A DNA stretch of 64,000 nt, taken from the NCBI GenBank assembly GCA_943192975.1, contig CALPCJ010000007.1, positions 1-64,000 of the forward strand, written 5' to 3'. The DNA comes from Senimuribacter intestinalis. GTDB lineage: Bacteria > Bacillota > Clostridia > Peptostreptococcales > Anaerovoracaceae. Both the position numbers and the translations under genes were made by a program. The notes under the pieces are model-generated. The model was not told the origin of the DNA, made no database searches, and saw only the letters and a list, made by a program, of their open reading frames with translations. Below are positions 34,377-43,544 of the stretch, piece after piece (position 1 is the stretch's first letter; every line of letters starts with the position of its first letter).

Positions 34377-36353
34377 TTATGACAGCCGGCTCTTATATTC
34401 AAATATCTGGTCACGCAGCTGCGCCGCACGTTCAAACTGCAAGTTCTGCGCAGCATCCTTCATTTCTTTTTCTAATTCCTTTACGTAATCCTTCAGTTCC
34501 TTCTGGGTCATTTCTATCGGCTTCTTGCCCTTATATCTGCCCTCATCCTCTGCTGGTTTGGTTGCCTCAATGACCGCGCGGACTGATTTCTGTACACTCT
34601 TCGGCGTAATTCCGTGTTCCTCGTTATACCTCGCCTGAATGCCTCTTCTTCGCTGCGTCTCGTCGATTGCCGCCTTCATAGCTTTGCTGATATAATCTGC
34701 ATACATAACAACCTTGCCATCTACGTTACGAGCGGCACGGCCGATGGTCTGAATCAGTGAAGTCTCCGTTCTGAGGAAACCTTCCTTGTCGGCATCCAAA
34801 ATTGCCACCAGCGATACCTCCGGAATATCCAGTCCCTCTCTCAGCAGATTGATGCCAACCAGCACGTCAAACTCTCCGAGGCGTAAATCCCTGATAATCT
34901 CAAGGCGTTCCAAAGTATCCACCTCCGAATGAAGGTATCTGACTCTGATTCCAGCATTGGTCAAATAGGTTGTCAGGCTCTCTGCCATCTTCTTGGTCAA
35001 AGTGGTGACAAAGGCACGTTCTCCTTTGGCAGCGGTCTGTTTCAGTTCGCCAATCAGGTCGTCAATCTGTCCTTCGGTCTTTCGCACTTCAATCGGCGGG
35101 TCCAAAAGACCTGTCGGTCTGATAATCTGCTCTGCTGTAATGCCGCCAGCCTTTTCTCTCTCATACGATGCTGGCGTGGCGCTGACATACACTGCCTGAT
35201 TGACAAGTCCCTGCCATTCTTCAAACTGCAGCGGTCTGTTATCCAGCGCTGACGGCAGTCTGAATCCGTACTCTACTAACGATGATTTCCGCGATCGATC
35301 CCCTGCATACATGGCACGAAGCTGCGGCAGCATGACATGTGACTCGTCTATCATCAGCAGAAAATCATCGGGAAAATAGTCTATCAAAGTATACGGTCTG
35401 GTGCCCGGCGCAAGACCATTGATATGGCGGGAATAGTTTTCGATTCCCTTGCAGGTGCCGATTTCTCTGAGCATTTCCATATCGTATCTGGTTCTCTGCT
35501 CAATTCGCTGGGCTTCCAGCAGTTTGCCCCGATCCTTAAACCAGCGCACTCTCTGCTCCAGCTCGTCTTCTATGGTAACCAGCGCCCGCTCCATGTTCTC
35601 CTTGGAGGTAACATAATGGGATGCCGGGTAAATTGCGATGTGGTTTCTAAGTCCCAGAATTTCTCCTGTCAGCGGATTCATCTCTTTAATACTCTCCACC
35701 TCGTCACCGAAGAGTTCTATGCGAACTGCCTTATCGGACCCTGCCGGAAAGATATCGATGATATCTCCCCGCACGCGGAAGGTGCCTCTCTCAAATTCCA
35801 AATCGTTTCGGGCATACTGGATGTCTATCAGTTTGCGCAAAATTTCATTGCGGGGCTTCTCCATCCCCGGCCGCAATGAAATCATCTGATTTTCATAATC
35901 AAAAGGGCTTCCCAGTCCATAAATGCAGGAAACAGATGCCACGATGATGACATCGCGCCGCTCGGCCAAAGCTGCTGTTGCCGAGTGGCGCAGCTTTTCT
36001 ATTTCGTCGTTGATATCGGAATCCTTCTCAATATAGGTATCGGTAGACGGCACATACGCCTCCGGCTGATAGTAATCGTAGTAGGACACAAAATACTCTA
36101 CCGCGTTCTCTGGAAAAAACTCCTTAAACTCACCGTGAAGCTGAGCTGCCAGCGTCTTGTTATGAGAAATAACAAGGGTCGGCTTCTGTACCTTTTCTAT
36201 GATGTTCGCCATGGTAAAGGTCTTTCCGGAACCGGTGACGCCCATGAGTGTCTGGTGCTTCTTTCCGTCCAGAATCCCGCTGACCAGCTTATCTATTGCC
36301 TGTGGCTGGTCACCCATAGCATTATATTCTGATACTAATTTGAATTGACTCAT
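34377..36353 (-). CDS. uvrB: Excinuclease ABC subunit B
   Basis: 658 aa. Damage-verifying helicase-like subunit of nucleotide excision repair. Walker A GVTGSGKTFTMANI near 39-50, the beta-hairpin region YYDYYQPEAYVPSTDTYIEK, DEAD-like IDESHVMLPQ, QTIGRAARNVDGKVVMYAD motif VI, and a C-terminal UVR domain (LEKEMKDAAQNLQFERAAQL). The leader contains a sigma-A promoter overlapped by a LexA box, so SOS induction is expected. Confidence 0.98.
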   Translation of the reverse strand: MSQFKLVSEYNAMGDQPQAIDKLVSGILDGKKHQTLMGVTGSGKTFTMANIIEKVQKPTLVISHNKTLAAQLHGEFKEFFPENAVEYFVSYYDYYQPEAYVPSTDTYIEKDSDINDEIEKLRHSATAALAERRDVIIVASVSCIYGLGSPFDYENQMISLRPGMEKPRNEILRKLIDIQYARNDLEFERGTFRVRGDIIDIFPAGSDKAVRIELFGDEVESIKEMNPLTGEILGLRNHIAIYPASHYVTSKENMERALVTIEDELEQRVRWFKDRGKLLEAQRIEQRTRYDMEMLREIGTCKGIENYSRHINGLAPGTRPYTLIDYFPDDFLLMIDESHVMLPQLRAMYAGDRSRKSSLVEYGFRLPSALDNRPLQFEEWQGLVNQAVYVSATPASYEREKAGGITAEQIIRPTGLLDPPIEVRKTEGQIDDLIGELKQTAAKGERAFVTTLTKKMAESLTTYLTNAGIRVRYLHSEVDTLERLEIIRDLRLGEFDVLVGINLLREGLDIPEVSLVAILDADKEGFLRTETSLIQTIGRAARNVDGKVVMYADYISKAMKAAIDETQRRRGIQARYNEEHGITPKSVQKSVRAVIEATKPAEDEGRYKGKKPIEMTQKELKDYVKELEKEMKDAAQNLQFERAAQLRDQIFEYKSRLS

Positions 36354-36492
36354 GAAAGTTCCTCCCCTATGAATCAGTCTTTGTCTTGAATATCTTTGGA
36401 ACTACTGTAAAAAACAGCAATTCAATCTGTTTACCCAAAAGAGTTCCTTCTTAATCTTAATCTAATAAAAAATTCTTTGCAAGAATGAGTTT

Positions 36493-36532
36493 ATTATACC
36501 ATAAACTCATCGCCTTTGCAAACAAATGTTCG
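36493..36532 (-). promoter_or_regulatory. uvrBA promoter with LexA (SOS) box
   Basis: TTGCAA (36516-36521), 17-bp spacer, TATAAT (36493-36498). CGAACATTTGTTTG (36519-36532) matches the Firmicute CGAAC-N4-GTTCG consensus at 9 of 10 positions and overlaps the -35 box. Confidence 0.85.
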
Positions 36533-36583
36533 TTTTTCTTTCGATTTGCTCTAAAGGAAGCCATCTCAAAGTGGAACGTAAAA

Positions 36584-36625
36584 ATCCGCACCATAAGACC
36601 TTATTGGTTCATAAATGGTGCGGAT
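36584..36625 (-). terminator. Intrinsic terminator of the YitT gene
   Basis: ATCCGCACCAT / ATGGTGCGGAT, 11-bp stem with a 20-nt loop, followed on the minus strand by TTTTT. Confidence 0.75.
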
Positions 36626-36681
36626 ACCGTTTAAGGAAAATGGTGCAGTCATGCATCCCTTTTTTTGTATTTAAATATATG

Positions 36682-37554
36682 TTAGTCGTTAGGTCTGTTA
36701 TAGAACCAACCGCCAATTTGTTCCGTCTTAATCACGTTAACAAACGCGCCCGGATCAGCATCCATAATCGCTGCAAGAACTTTGTTTACCTCTTCACTGG
36801 AAACCACAGAATACAGCATATTCCGTTCTGTTCCCTGATAACACCCAATTCCCTTAAAATGGGTTGCATCATGGTTGGTAATCGCCTTGATCCTACCGTA
36901 AATTACATTGGGCTGCTCCGTGATAATCAGCAGCGTATGCTTCTGATATCTTTTGTACAGCATCTGTATAACCTGCGTAGAGCAAAACTGAAAAATAATT
37001 GAGTACAATGCTTTATCAAAACCGAAAAGAATGCCTGCCGCAACAAGAATACACACATTGCCCATAAAGATATAGTTCCACGCGTCAATGCCTTTCTTCT
37101 GAGAGAAGTAAATGGATATGAAATCGGTACCACCTGCACTGGCCCCCACGTAAAGCGCCAGACTGATTGCTACACCGTTTAGAATGCCTCCGAAAATGCA
37201 GATCAGAAGTACATCATAAGTAATTGTCACAGCTGACAGAATATCCGTCATGAAACTGCTCAATACAATCACATAAACGGAATAAAATGTAAATCGTTTT
37301 CCCAGATACTTAATACCTATATAAATAGGAACCAAATTCAGCGGAATATACAGTACCGTATACGGAATGGACAGTCCCAGAAATGTATCCGCAATCTGCT
37401 GAAGCAGAATCGTAATTCCCGCAAAGCCTCCAGGAAACAATCCCCCGGTTCGAACAAAGCTTCTCAGATTAAAAGCGTAAAGGAGTGCCCCTGCCGTACA
37501 GAAAAGAATTCTTCGTAATTCTTTTTTTGTTCTCTGTTTTTTTGTCAGTTCCAT
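36682..37554 (-). CDS. YitT family membrane protein (DUF161 + DUF2179)
   Basis: 290 aa. Five or six membrane helices (about 15-200) with RTGGLFPGGFAGITILLQQ and GGILNGVAISLALYVGASAG, then GGTDFISIYFSQKKG, the YitT/DUF161 signature. A cytoplasmic C-terminal DUF2179 domain follows (about 215-288: LLIITEQPNVIYGRIKAI and SSEEVNKVLAAIMDADPGAF). The function is not established. It lies 5 nt after the YbaK-like gene, so the pair is probably one transcript. Confidence 0.88.
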   Translation of the reverse strand: MELTKKQRTKKELRRILFCTAGALLYAFNLRSFVRTGGLFPGGFAGITILLQQIADTFLGLSIPYTVLYIPLNLVPIYIGIKYLGKRFTFYSVYVIVLSSFMTDILSAVTITYDVLLICIFGGILNGVAISLALYVGASAGGTDFISIYFSQKKGIDAWNYIFMGNVCILVAAGILFGFDKALYSIIFQFCSTQVIQMLYKRYQKHTLLIITEQPNVIYGRIKAITNHDATHFKGIGCYQGTERNMLYSVVSSEEVNKVLAAIMDADPGAFVNVIKTEQIGGWFYNRPND

Positions 37555-37559
37555 GCAGT

Positions 37560-38039
37560 TTACTCCTCCTCTGGCAGTTTGCTTACATCAATCCACGCTT
37601 CTGACTTGGAAAACCCGAAAATCTCATCGCAAGTCAGTTCGATGGCACTGTTTGCACTGCCGCAGGCAGGAAACACCGTCTCAAATCGTTTCATAGACAC
37701 ATCACAAAAAATCCGCACTTTGGGATTTTCGACAGCAAAAGCACAAACGCCGCCAACGGCATGTCCTGTATAGAATTCCACTTCTTCAGCAGACAGCATT
37801 TTTGCCTTAAATCCAAAATAGTCCTTAAACTTCCGGTTATCTACCTTCGAATCTCCCGCCATCTGAATCAGAATACAGCCGTCTTCACTTTTGAAAGACA
37901 GCGTTTTACAAATTCTTGCGCCCGAAACACCTACCGCATGAGCCGCCAATTCCACAGTTGCACTAGAAACGTCAAACTCCTGAATTCTATCTTCTAGTCC
38001 ATATTGCCCAAAATATTCTCTCACTTTCTCTATTGCCAC
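37560..38039 (-). CDS. YbaK/EbsC family tRNA-editing-like protein
   Basis: 159 aa. Single YbaK/ProX-type editing domain: ELAAHAVGVSGARICKTLSF, ILIQMAGDSKVDNRKFKDYF, then TGHAVGGVCAFAVENP with the conserved GGV motif. Family members hydrolyse mischarged aminoacyl-tRNAs such as Cys-tRNA(Pro). The SKVDNRKFK context is closer to the generic YbaK/EbsC group than to strict YbaK, so the substrate is uncertain. First gene of a two-gene unit with YitT. Confidence 0.88.
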   Translation of the reverse strand: MAIEKVREYFGQYGLEDRIQEFDVSSATVELAAHAVGVSGARICKTLSFKSEDGCILIQMAGDSKVDNRKFKDYFGFKAKMLSAEEVEFYTGHAVGGVCAFAVENPKVRIFCDVSMKRFETVFPACGSANSAIELTCDEIFGFSKSEAWIDVSKLPEEE

Positions 38040-38201
38040 AAGTATACCTCCTATAAAAAGCTTTCTAATTAGTATACGTGAAATCTATCTAAATCTCAAT
38101 AGTTACCAATCAGAAAATTTCTGTTTCCCATATCAAACCTTCTTGTCCTAAAGTCATATTACATGTAATATATGCCAGATTGTGCATTTTTGTGTCACCG
38201 A

Positions 38202-38225
38202 ACCAAAAAACCTTTCTTTTTTGGT
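38202..38225 (+). terminator. Orphan terminator-like hairpin
   Basis: ACCAAAAAA / TTTTTTGGT stem extended by CACC/GGTG, then six T on the plus strand. No plus-strand gene lies upstream, so it may end a small RNA or antisense transcript. Confidence 0.5.
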
Positions 38226-38274
38226 GGTGTTTTTTCAATTATCAGATTTTTCTTTGTTCAGATGTGTATACATG

Positions 38275-38304
38275 TTGACTTTTTACCCATCTTTCACATA
38301 TAAT
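38275..38304 (+). promoter_or_regulatory. Promoter of the first NSS transporter
   Basis: TTGACT (38275-38280), 18-bp spacer, TATAAT (38299-38304), leader about 50 nt. The rest of the 38040-38360 gap shows only the orphan hairpin. Confidence 0.75.
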
Positions 38305-38360
38305 GAAGCTGTATAAGTTATTTTTATGCATTTATTTTATCCTAATTAGGAGGTAGTTCA

Positions 38361-39776
38361 ATGGACAACAAGAACAACAAAGGCTTTAACAGTAACTTTG
38401 GATTCCTGATGGCTTCCATCGGATCGGCTGTAGGTCTGGGTAACCTTTGGTCCTTCCCGTTTAAGATGGGTAACATGGGTGGATTTGTATTCCTGCTCTG
38501 TTATCTGTTCTTCCTGGTAGTCGTAGGTTATCCGCTGCTGATGGGTGAATTTGCCATCGGTCGTAAAACAGGCAAAGCTGCAATTGAGGGCTTTGAAAAC
38601 ACAAACAAGAGTTTCAAGATTTTTGGTATCATTGAAACAATCGTACCTTATTTCCTGGTTGCATTCTACTGCACATTCGGCGGATACATCACCAAATATC
38701 TGGTTGCATCCATCGGCTGGTTAGTGGGTGCCGGCGATCTTGGTACCGCTAATGCCGGTGAATACTTCAGCGGTTTCATTTCCAGCGGTATGCCGGCAAT
38801 TCTCTACATGGTAGCTTTCTGGGCACTGACTGTACTTATCGTTTATCTGGGTACATCCGGTATTGAGAAATTCTGTAAGGTAGCCATTCCTGCCCTGATT
38901 GTATGCATGATTATCATCATTATCAGAGCAGTTACTCTGCCAGGCGCAGGCGAAGGTCTCGCTTTCATCTTCAAGCCTGATATGAGCGCATTTAAAGGCA
39001 CTGGCTGGATTGGTGTTCTGGGCGCTGCAGGAAATCAGTGCTTCTTCTCACTGTCACTGGCATCCGGTTGTCTGATTGCATATGGTGCTAAACTGAACAA
39101 GAGTGAAAACCTAGAAAAGAACGCAGCAATCGTAGCTGTTGCAGATACTCTGGTTGCGGTTATGGCTGGCGTCTGCATCTTCCCTGCAGTATTCGCATAC
39201 GGTCTGGAACCGGGTGCAGGTCCTGGGCTTCTGTTCTCCACTATGGTAACTGTATTCCAGAACATGGGCGCAATCGGTCCTATCTTCAGCGTAATCTTCT
39301 TCCTGCTGGTATTCTTCGCAGCACTGTCTTCCTCCATCGGTATGATGGAAGGCGGTATCCAGGCTATGGTAGACGCACAGGAAAGAAAAGGCAAGATGGG
39401 CGGAAGAGCAAAATGCGTTGCCCTGACTGCAGTAATTGCTCTTGCTGGTAACTTAATCGTAACCGGTGATGGTCTTGGTTCTTCCGGTTGGTGGAATCCG
39501 CTGGCTGCACTCCTTGGGCCTGAAGCTGATAAGGTATGGCTGGACTTCTTCGATTTGTTTGCAGAAGGTCTGCTGATGCCAATCGGTGCTACCGGTATGG
39601 CAGTCATGCTTGGCTGGACCAGACTGAGATTCCTCGACGAGGAAGTTTCAGAAGGTTCCGACTTCAAAACAAAAGGTTTCGTACATTTCTGTCTAAAATG
39701 GCTGGATCCAATCATCTGCGGTATTTTGATTATCGTATCTCTAGACGGATTCTTCGACTTCACAGATTTATTCTAA
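38361..39776 (+). CDS. Sodium-dependent transporter, NSS (SNF) family, first copy
   Basis: 471 aa, about 11-12 membrane helices. TM1 has the NSS hallmark ASIGSAVGLGNLWSFPF, which forms the sodium and substrate site; later landmarks are YCTFGGYITKYLV, SGIEKFCKVAIPALIV, and FFSLSLASGCLIAYGAKL in TM6-7. It should import an amino acid or related amine using the sodium gradient (LeuT/TnaT type). AGGAGGTAG precedes the ATG. It has its own promoter and terminator. A close paralogue follows, divided by 245 bp. Confidence 0.95.
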   Translation: MDNKNNKGFNSNFGFLMASIGSAVGLGNLWSFPFKMGNMGGFVFLLCYLFFLVVVGYPLLMGEFAIGRKTGKAAIEGFENTNKSFKIFGIIETIVPYFLVAFYCTFGGYITKYLVASIGWLVGAGDLGTANAGEYFSGFISSGMPAILYMVAFWALTVLIVYLGTSGIEKFCKVAIPALIVCMIIIIIRAVTLPGAGEGLAFIFKPDMSAFKGTGWIGVLGAAGNQCFFSLSLASGCLIAYGAKLNKSENLEKNAAIVAVADTLVAVMAGVCIFPAVFAYGLEPGAGPGLLFSTMVTVFQNMGAIGPIFSVIFFLLVFFAALSSSIGMMEGGIQAMVDAQERKGKMGGRAKCVALTAVIALAGNLIVTGDGLGSSGWWNPLAALLGPEADKVWLDFFDLFAEGLLMPIGATGMAVMLGWTRLRFLDEEVSEGSDFKTKGFVHFCLKWLDPIICGILIIVSLDGFFDFTDLF

Positions 39777-39813
39777 TAAGACCACATACATATGCACGAT
39801 TTGCATAAACGAC

Positions 39814-39849
39814 GCAGAAACCGGGATTCTTCTCAATCCCGGTTTCTGC
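39814..39849 (+). terminator. Intrinsic terminator after the first NSS gene
   Basis: 15-bp perfect stem GCAGAAACCGGGATT with its complement, 6-nt loop, T-rich tail. Confidence 0.88.
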
Positions 39850-39942
39850 TTTCTTTCGTCTATTTTCATACATTAAAAGGAATCCAATTTTATTCAGTTT
39901 TTTATGTCATATAACAAATTTCCAAAAGGCTTTATGTTATGA

Positions 39943-39971
39943 TTGACAACTTCACTACAGCCAGATATAAT
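39943..39971 (+). promoter_or_regulatory. Promoter of the second NSS transporter
   Basis: Perfect consensus TTGACA (39943-39948), 17-bp spacer, TATAAT (39966-39971). Confidence 0.9.
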
Positions 39972-40021
39972 GGTAGGACAAACTATATATTTGCAATTAT
40001 CAATTAGGAGGACTTTATCTC

Positions 40022-41419
40022 ATGACACAACAACAAGGTAAAGGTCAATGGGCGAGCAATTTCGGCTTTCTAATGGCCGCAATCGGCTCCGCTGTTGGTC
40101 TTGGCAACTTATGGGGATTCCCGTACAAGATGGGAATCAGTGGAGGATTTGCTTTCCTCATCCTGTATCTAATCTTAGTCGTACTGGTAGGCTACGTAAT
40201 CTGCCTTGGTGAGCTTTCTCTGGGAAGAAACTCCGGCAAAGGTGTTGTCGGCGCTTACGAAGCATTAAGTAAAAAATATGCGTTTATCGGATGGTTCGGA
40301 TGGATTTCTCCGCTGCTGATTCTGGGCTTTTACTGCATGCTGGGCGGCTACTGTCTGAAATACGCGATTGCCAATATCGGAGATCTCTTTGGTGCAGGCT
40401 TTGGCGTTGGATCCACAGATAGCGGTGAATTTTTCGGTACATTTTCCACCGATATGGTGCAAAGTTCTGTTTACACCATTATCTTCGTCGCGCTGACTAT
40501 CTTTATCGTTCGCGGCGGCGTTTCCAGCGGTATTGAGAAGTTTACCAAAGTGGCTATGCCGGCGCTATTCGTATGTCTGCTCATTGTTATCGCAAGAAGC
40601 GTTACCATGCCGGGCGCAGCTGCAGGTCTGGAATTTATGTTTAAACCAAACTGGGACGTATTCCAGGGCGCAGGCTTTATCAATGTTCTTGCCGCAGCAG
40701 GCGGTCAGATGTTCTTCTCCCTGTCGCTGGGCATGGGCATCACTGTTACTTACGGTTCTTATATGACAAAGGACGCCAGTCTGGAACGCAGCGCACTGAT
40801 TATTCCACTTGCAGATACGATCATCGCCATCATGGCAGGACTTGCCATCATGCCAGCAGTATTCGCTTCCGGTCTTGATCCTAAAGGCGGTCCTGGTCTG
40901 CTCTTTGTAACACTGCAGACTGTATTCTCTGCAATGGGAGGAATTGGTCCAATCTTCGGATTCATCTTCTACGGTCTGGTATTCATCGCAGCTATCACCT
41001 CTTCCATCGCTCTGCTGGAAGCTGTCAGCTCCACCGTCATGGACAAGCGCGCAGAAAAAGGCAAACCGATTGACAGAAAACTGGTTGTAACTATTATGGG
41101 TATTATCGTAGGTCTGGAAGGCGTTTTCGTAGCGCTGGATGGACTTGGCGGCAATGGATTCCCGCAGATTTTTGGTCAGAGCACCTGGCTTGATTCCTTC
41201 GACTTAGTATCCGAGGGTATTCTCATGCCGCTGGGCGCATGCTACATGGCAATCATCCTGCCGACAGAACTGGTAGACAAAGAAGTGACCCTGAACGGCA
41301 ACAAGTTCAGAACCCAGAAATTCTTCGATTTCTGCATCAAATTCGCAGCGCCGCTGCTGATGGTTCTGGTTCTTCTGGGACAAATCGATACCTTCTTTAA
41401 AATGGGTATTTTCTCATAA
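40022..41419 (+). CDS. Sodium-dependent transporter, NSS (SNF) family, second copy
   Basis: 465 aa, 11-12 membrane helices. AAIGSAVGLGNLWGFPYKMG in TM1, YCMLGGYCLKYAI, SGIEKFTKVAMPALFVCL, FFSLSLGMGITVTYGSYM, and a C-terminal DFCIKFAAPLLMVLVLLG. It is similar along its whole length to the preceding protein (the C-terminal KT/RT-F.FC.K motif is shared), so a tandem duplication is likely. The separate strong promoter suggests independent control and perhaps different substrates. AGGAGG precedes the ATG. Confidence 0.95.
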   Translation: MTQQQGKGQWASNFGFLMAAIGSAVGLGNLWGFPYKMGISGGFAFLILYLILVVLVGYVICLGELSLGRNSGKGVVGAYEALSKKYAFIGWFGWISPLLILGFYCMLGGYCLKYAIANIGDLFGAGFGVGSTDSGEFFGTFSTDMVQSSVYTIIFVALTIFIVRGGVSSGIEKFTKVAMPALFVCLLIVIARSVTMPGAAAGLEFMFKPNWDVFQGAGFINVLAAAGGQMFFSLSLGMGITVTYGSYMTKDASLERSALIIPLADTIIAIMAGLAIMPAVFASGLDPKGGPGLLFVTLQTVFSAMGGIGPIFGFIFYGLVFIAAITSSIALLEAVSSTVMDKRAEKGKPIDRKLVVTIMGIIVGLEGVFVALDGLGGNGFPQIFGQSTWLDSFDLVSEGILMPLGACYMAIILPTELVDKEVTLNGNKFRTQKFFDFCIKFAAPLLMVLVLLGQIDTFFKMGIFS

Positions 41420-41433
41420 TATAGACCACAAAG

Positions 41434-41463
41434 ATGCCGCATGGTTGAAAACCGACGCGGCAT
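41434..41463 (+). terminator. Intrinsic terminator after the second NSS gene
   Basis: ATGCCGC / GCGGCAT stem, 16-nt loop that can pair further, then seven T. Confidence 0.88.
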
Positions 41464-41480
41464 TTTTTTAATTAGGATAT

Positions 41481-42578
41481 TTATAGTTGTACAATCAGTC
41501 GATACATCAGTTCCAGTCTTTTTTCGATGGTGTCCAGTTCCAAATACTCTCCGCTGCTGTGCATATCGTTACCCACAGGTCCGCATCCACAAAGAGTCGG
41601 CACACCCAAACTTGCGATGTGATTAGCATCTGATACGCCGCCGGTATCTATCCAGCAAATACTCTGCCCCAAACCGGACGCTGCTTGGTTCATCTTCTCC
41701 ATTAGCTGCTCTGTTACCTCCGACGGATTCATCGGCATTACCACATCTTTAAACACCACCCCCGCACTCACACCGGAAACCACAGGATTCTGCTGCAAAC
41801 GAGAAACCGTCTCGCGAATCCGCTCAATCTCTCCAGGGTTCTTAAAACGAATGTCAAGCTTTACCTGTGCATGTTCAGCTACTACATTAACTGCCGTGCC
41901 GCCGGACGCAATTCCCGCTGTAATCGATGTACCTGCGTCAAAATCCTGCAGCGCCGTCAGTTCTGTAATCCAGCGTGCCATTTCCACAAGGGCATTGGCC
42001 CCTTTTTCCGGCGCAACCCCGGCATGGGCAGCAATCCCCTGAAAAGACACTTCCAAATCTGCGCCGCCTTTTCTGCTTCTGACAAAGCCGTTGTTTAATC
42101 TTCCCGGCTCAAAAACAAAGGCATATCGGGTATGTTTTGCCAGTCCCTGCAGCCAAGTCTTAGAACGCCCTGAACCGATTTCCTCATCACTGTTAAATGC
42201 AAAGCAGATTCGAAGTTCCGGTCTTTCCTCCCGAAGGCGCTGCGCCAGATGTATGGCTAAAATCAGCCCCGCTTTCATATCAGTAACGCCCGGTCCATAA
42301 GCCAGATTACCTTCTTCTCTGTACGGTCTTTCTGCTGCAGTTCCTTTCGGAAATACTGTGTCCATGTGACCGACAAACATCACATCAAAATCCTTCTCCG
42401 AATGTGTCCTTGCCTCAATGCGTGTATCCTCATCGAAGGTTTCCACCAGATAGCCTTCGTCTCTCAATCGGTTCGCGAGCATTCTGCCTATCACGGCAAT
42501 ATCCTGCAAATTCTCGCTGCTGCTGTCCAAATTTACGATTTCCGCAAGTTCTTTGCGGAATTGTTCCATATTCCACAT
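41481..42578 (-). CDS. M20 family metallopeptidase (carboxypeptidase G2-like)
   Basis: 365 aa. Co-catalytic metal site: H71 in FVGHMDTVF, D100 in GVTDMKAG, catalytic E132/E133 in NSDEEIGSG, E157 in VFEPGR, H340 in DMHSSGEYLE. A lid/dimerisation domain lies near 165-275 (GIAAHAGVAPEKGANAL). It probably removes a C-terminal residue (often glutamate) from folates, peptides or acyl-amino acids in the cytoplasm. AAAGGAAAGG precedes the ATG. It is divergent from the LysR gene, which may regulate it. Confidence 0.92.
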   Translation of the reverse strand: MWNMEQFRKELAEIVNLDSSSENLQDIAVIGRMLANRLRDEGYLVETFDEDTRIEARTHSEKDFDVMFVGHMDTVFPKGTAAERPYREEGNLAYGPGVTDMKAGLILAIHLAQRLREERPELRICFAFNSDEEIGSGRSKTWLQGLAKHTRYAFVFEPGRLNNGFVRSRKGGADLEVSFQGIAAHAGVAPEKGANALVEMARWITELTALQDFDAGTSITAGIASGGTAVNVVAEHAQVKLDIRFKNPGEIERIRETVSRLQQNPVVSGVSAGVVFKDVVMPMNPSEVTEQLMEKMNQAASGLGQSICWIDTGGVSDANHIASLGVPTLCGCGPVGNDMHSSGEYLELDTIEKRLELMYRLIVQL

Positions 42579-42638
42579 ATACTTTTTCCTTTCCTTTTTT
42601 CAAAATTTATTATATACTCCTTTTAGGAGGTAAACAAT

Positions 42639-43544
42639 ATGAAACTCAATCAGCTGTACTACTTCAAATGTGTGTGCAAACACAGCAATATCACAAAAGC
42701 CGCGGAAGAGCTGCATATTTCGCAGCCTGCCATCACCCGTTCCATCCATGACTTGGAAGAAGAACTGGGCGTCACTTTATTCACCCGTACCAACAAAAAT
42801 GTTTCTCTAACTAACGAAGGCAAGCTGTTCTTGTACCGTTCCTCCGAAATCCTGTCAAACCTCGATTCACTGACCGATGAAATGCGTGATTTAGGATATC
42901 TGCGCCGCACCAGCATTCGCATCGGTGTGCCGCCAACTATTGGCACGCTGATTTTACCACGCCTGCCTATCATTGCCGCAGAGCAGTTCCAACTGGAGCT
43001 GGAAATTTCTGAGCTCTCCTCCTATGATGCGCTCACTGCAATAGAAAATGACAACCTGGATTTTACAATCTGTCTTCTTGGCGATCAGGAATATCCGATG
43101 CTGGAGTATTATGTGCTAAAAGATACATCTCTCTGCTTCTGCACCAACATCAACCATCCCCTAGCAAAAGAAAAGCAAATCAAAATCGAACAGCTTGCAG
43201 ATGAAAAAATCATTTTCTTTTATCCTGGCGAACTGATGCAGCAAACCTTTGAGCGTCATTCCGTCACACCAAAATATATTCTGAAGTCCAATCAAATGCT
43301 GACAATCTGCAATTATCTAGCTGCCAATCTGGCGTCAACCCTGCAGTTTCCGGAAGCTTTCGCCCATTACCCGCAGATTACCGCTGTTCCCCTCTCAGAC
43401 AATATTCCGCTGCCGATCTGCCTGATTAAGAAAAAGGGAAAGCGCCTGGCAAAAGGCGCCTCCCAGCTTTATCACTATATCGGTACGCACTCCGAAGATT
43501 TATTCACACCTACGCTTAAAACGGACCATAGTTTATCGCTGTAG
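42639..43544 (+). CDS. LysR family transcriptional regulator
   Basis: 301 aa. N-terminal winged helix (1-60): LNQLYYFKCVCKHSNITKAA, EELHISQPAITRSIHDLEEE, LGVTLFTRTNKNVSLTNEG. The effector domain (about 90-290) is of the CynR/CbbR-like type (IRIGVPPTIGTLILPRLPII). AGGAGGTAAAC lies before the ATG. Its 3' end overlaps the convergent YfcC gene by 29 bp. It likely controls the divergent M20 peptidase, and perhaps the YfcC/malic enzyme pair, whose shared gap holds a T-N11-A palindrome. Confidence 0.93.
   Translation: MKLNQLYYFKCVCKHSNITKAAEELHISQPAITRSIHDLEEELGVTLFTRTNKNVSLTNEGKLFLYRSSEILSNLDSLTDEMRDLGYLRRTSIRIGVPPTIGTLILPRLPIIAAEQFQLELEISELSSYDALTAIENDNLDFTICLLGDQEYPMLEYYVLKDTSLCFCTNINHPLAKEKQIKIEQLADEKIIFFYPGELMQQTFERHSVTPKYILKSNQMLTICNYLAANLASTLQFPEAFAHYPQITAVPLSDNIPLPICLIKKKGKRLAKGASQLYHYIGTHSEDLFTPTLKTDHSLSL

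Noticed and set aside
39035..39763. 242-aa minus-strand ORF opposite the first NSS gene
   Set aside because: Ser/Pro-rich shadow of a membrane protein reading frame.
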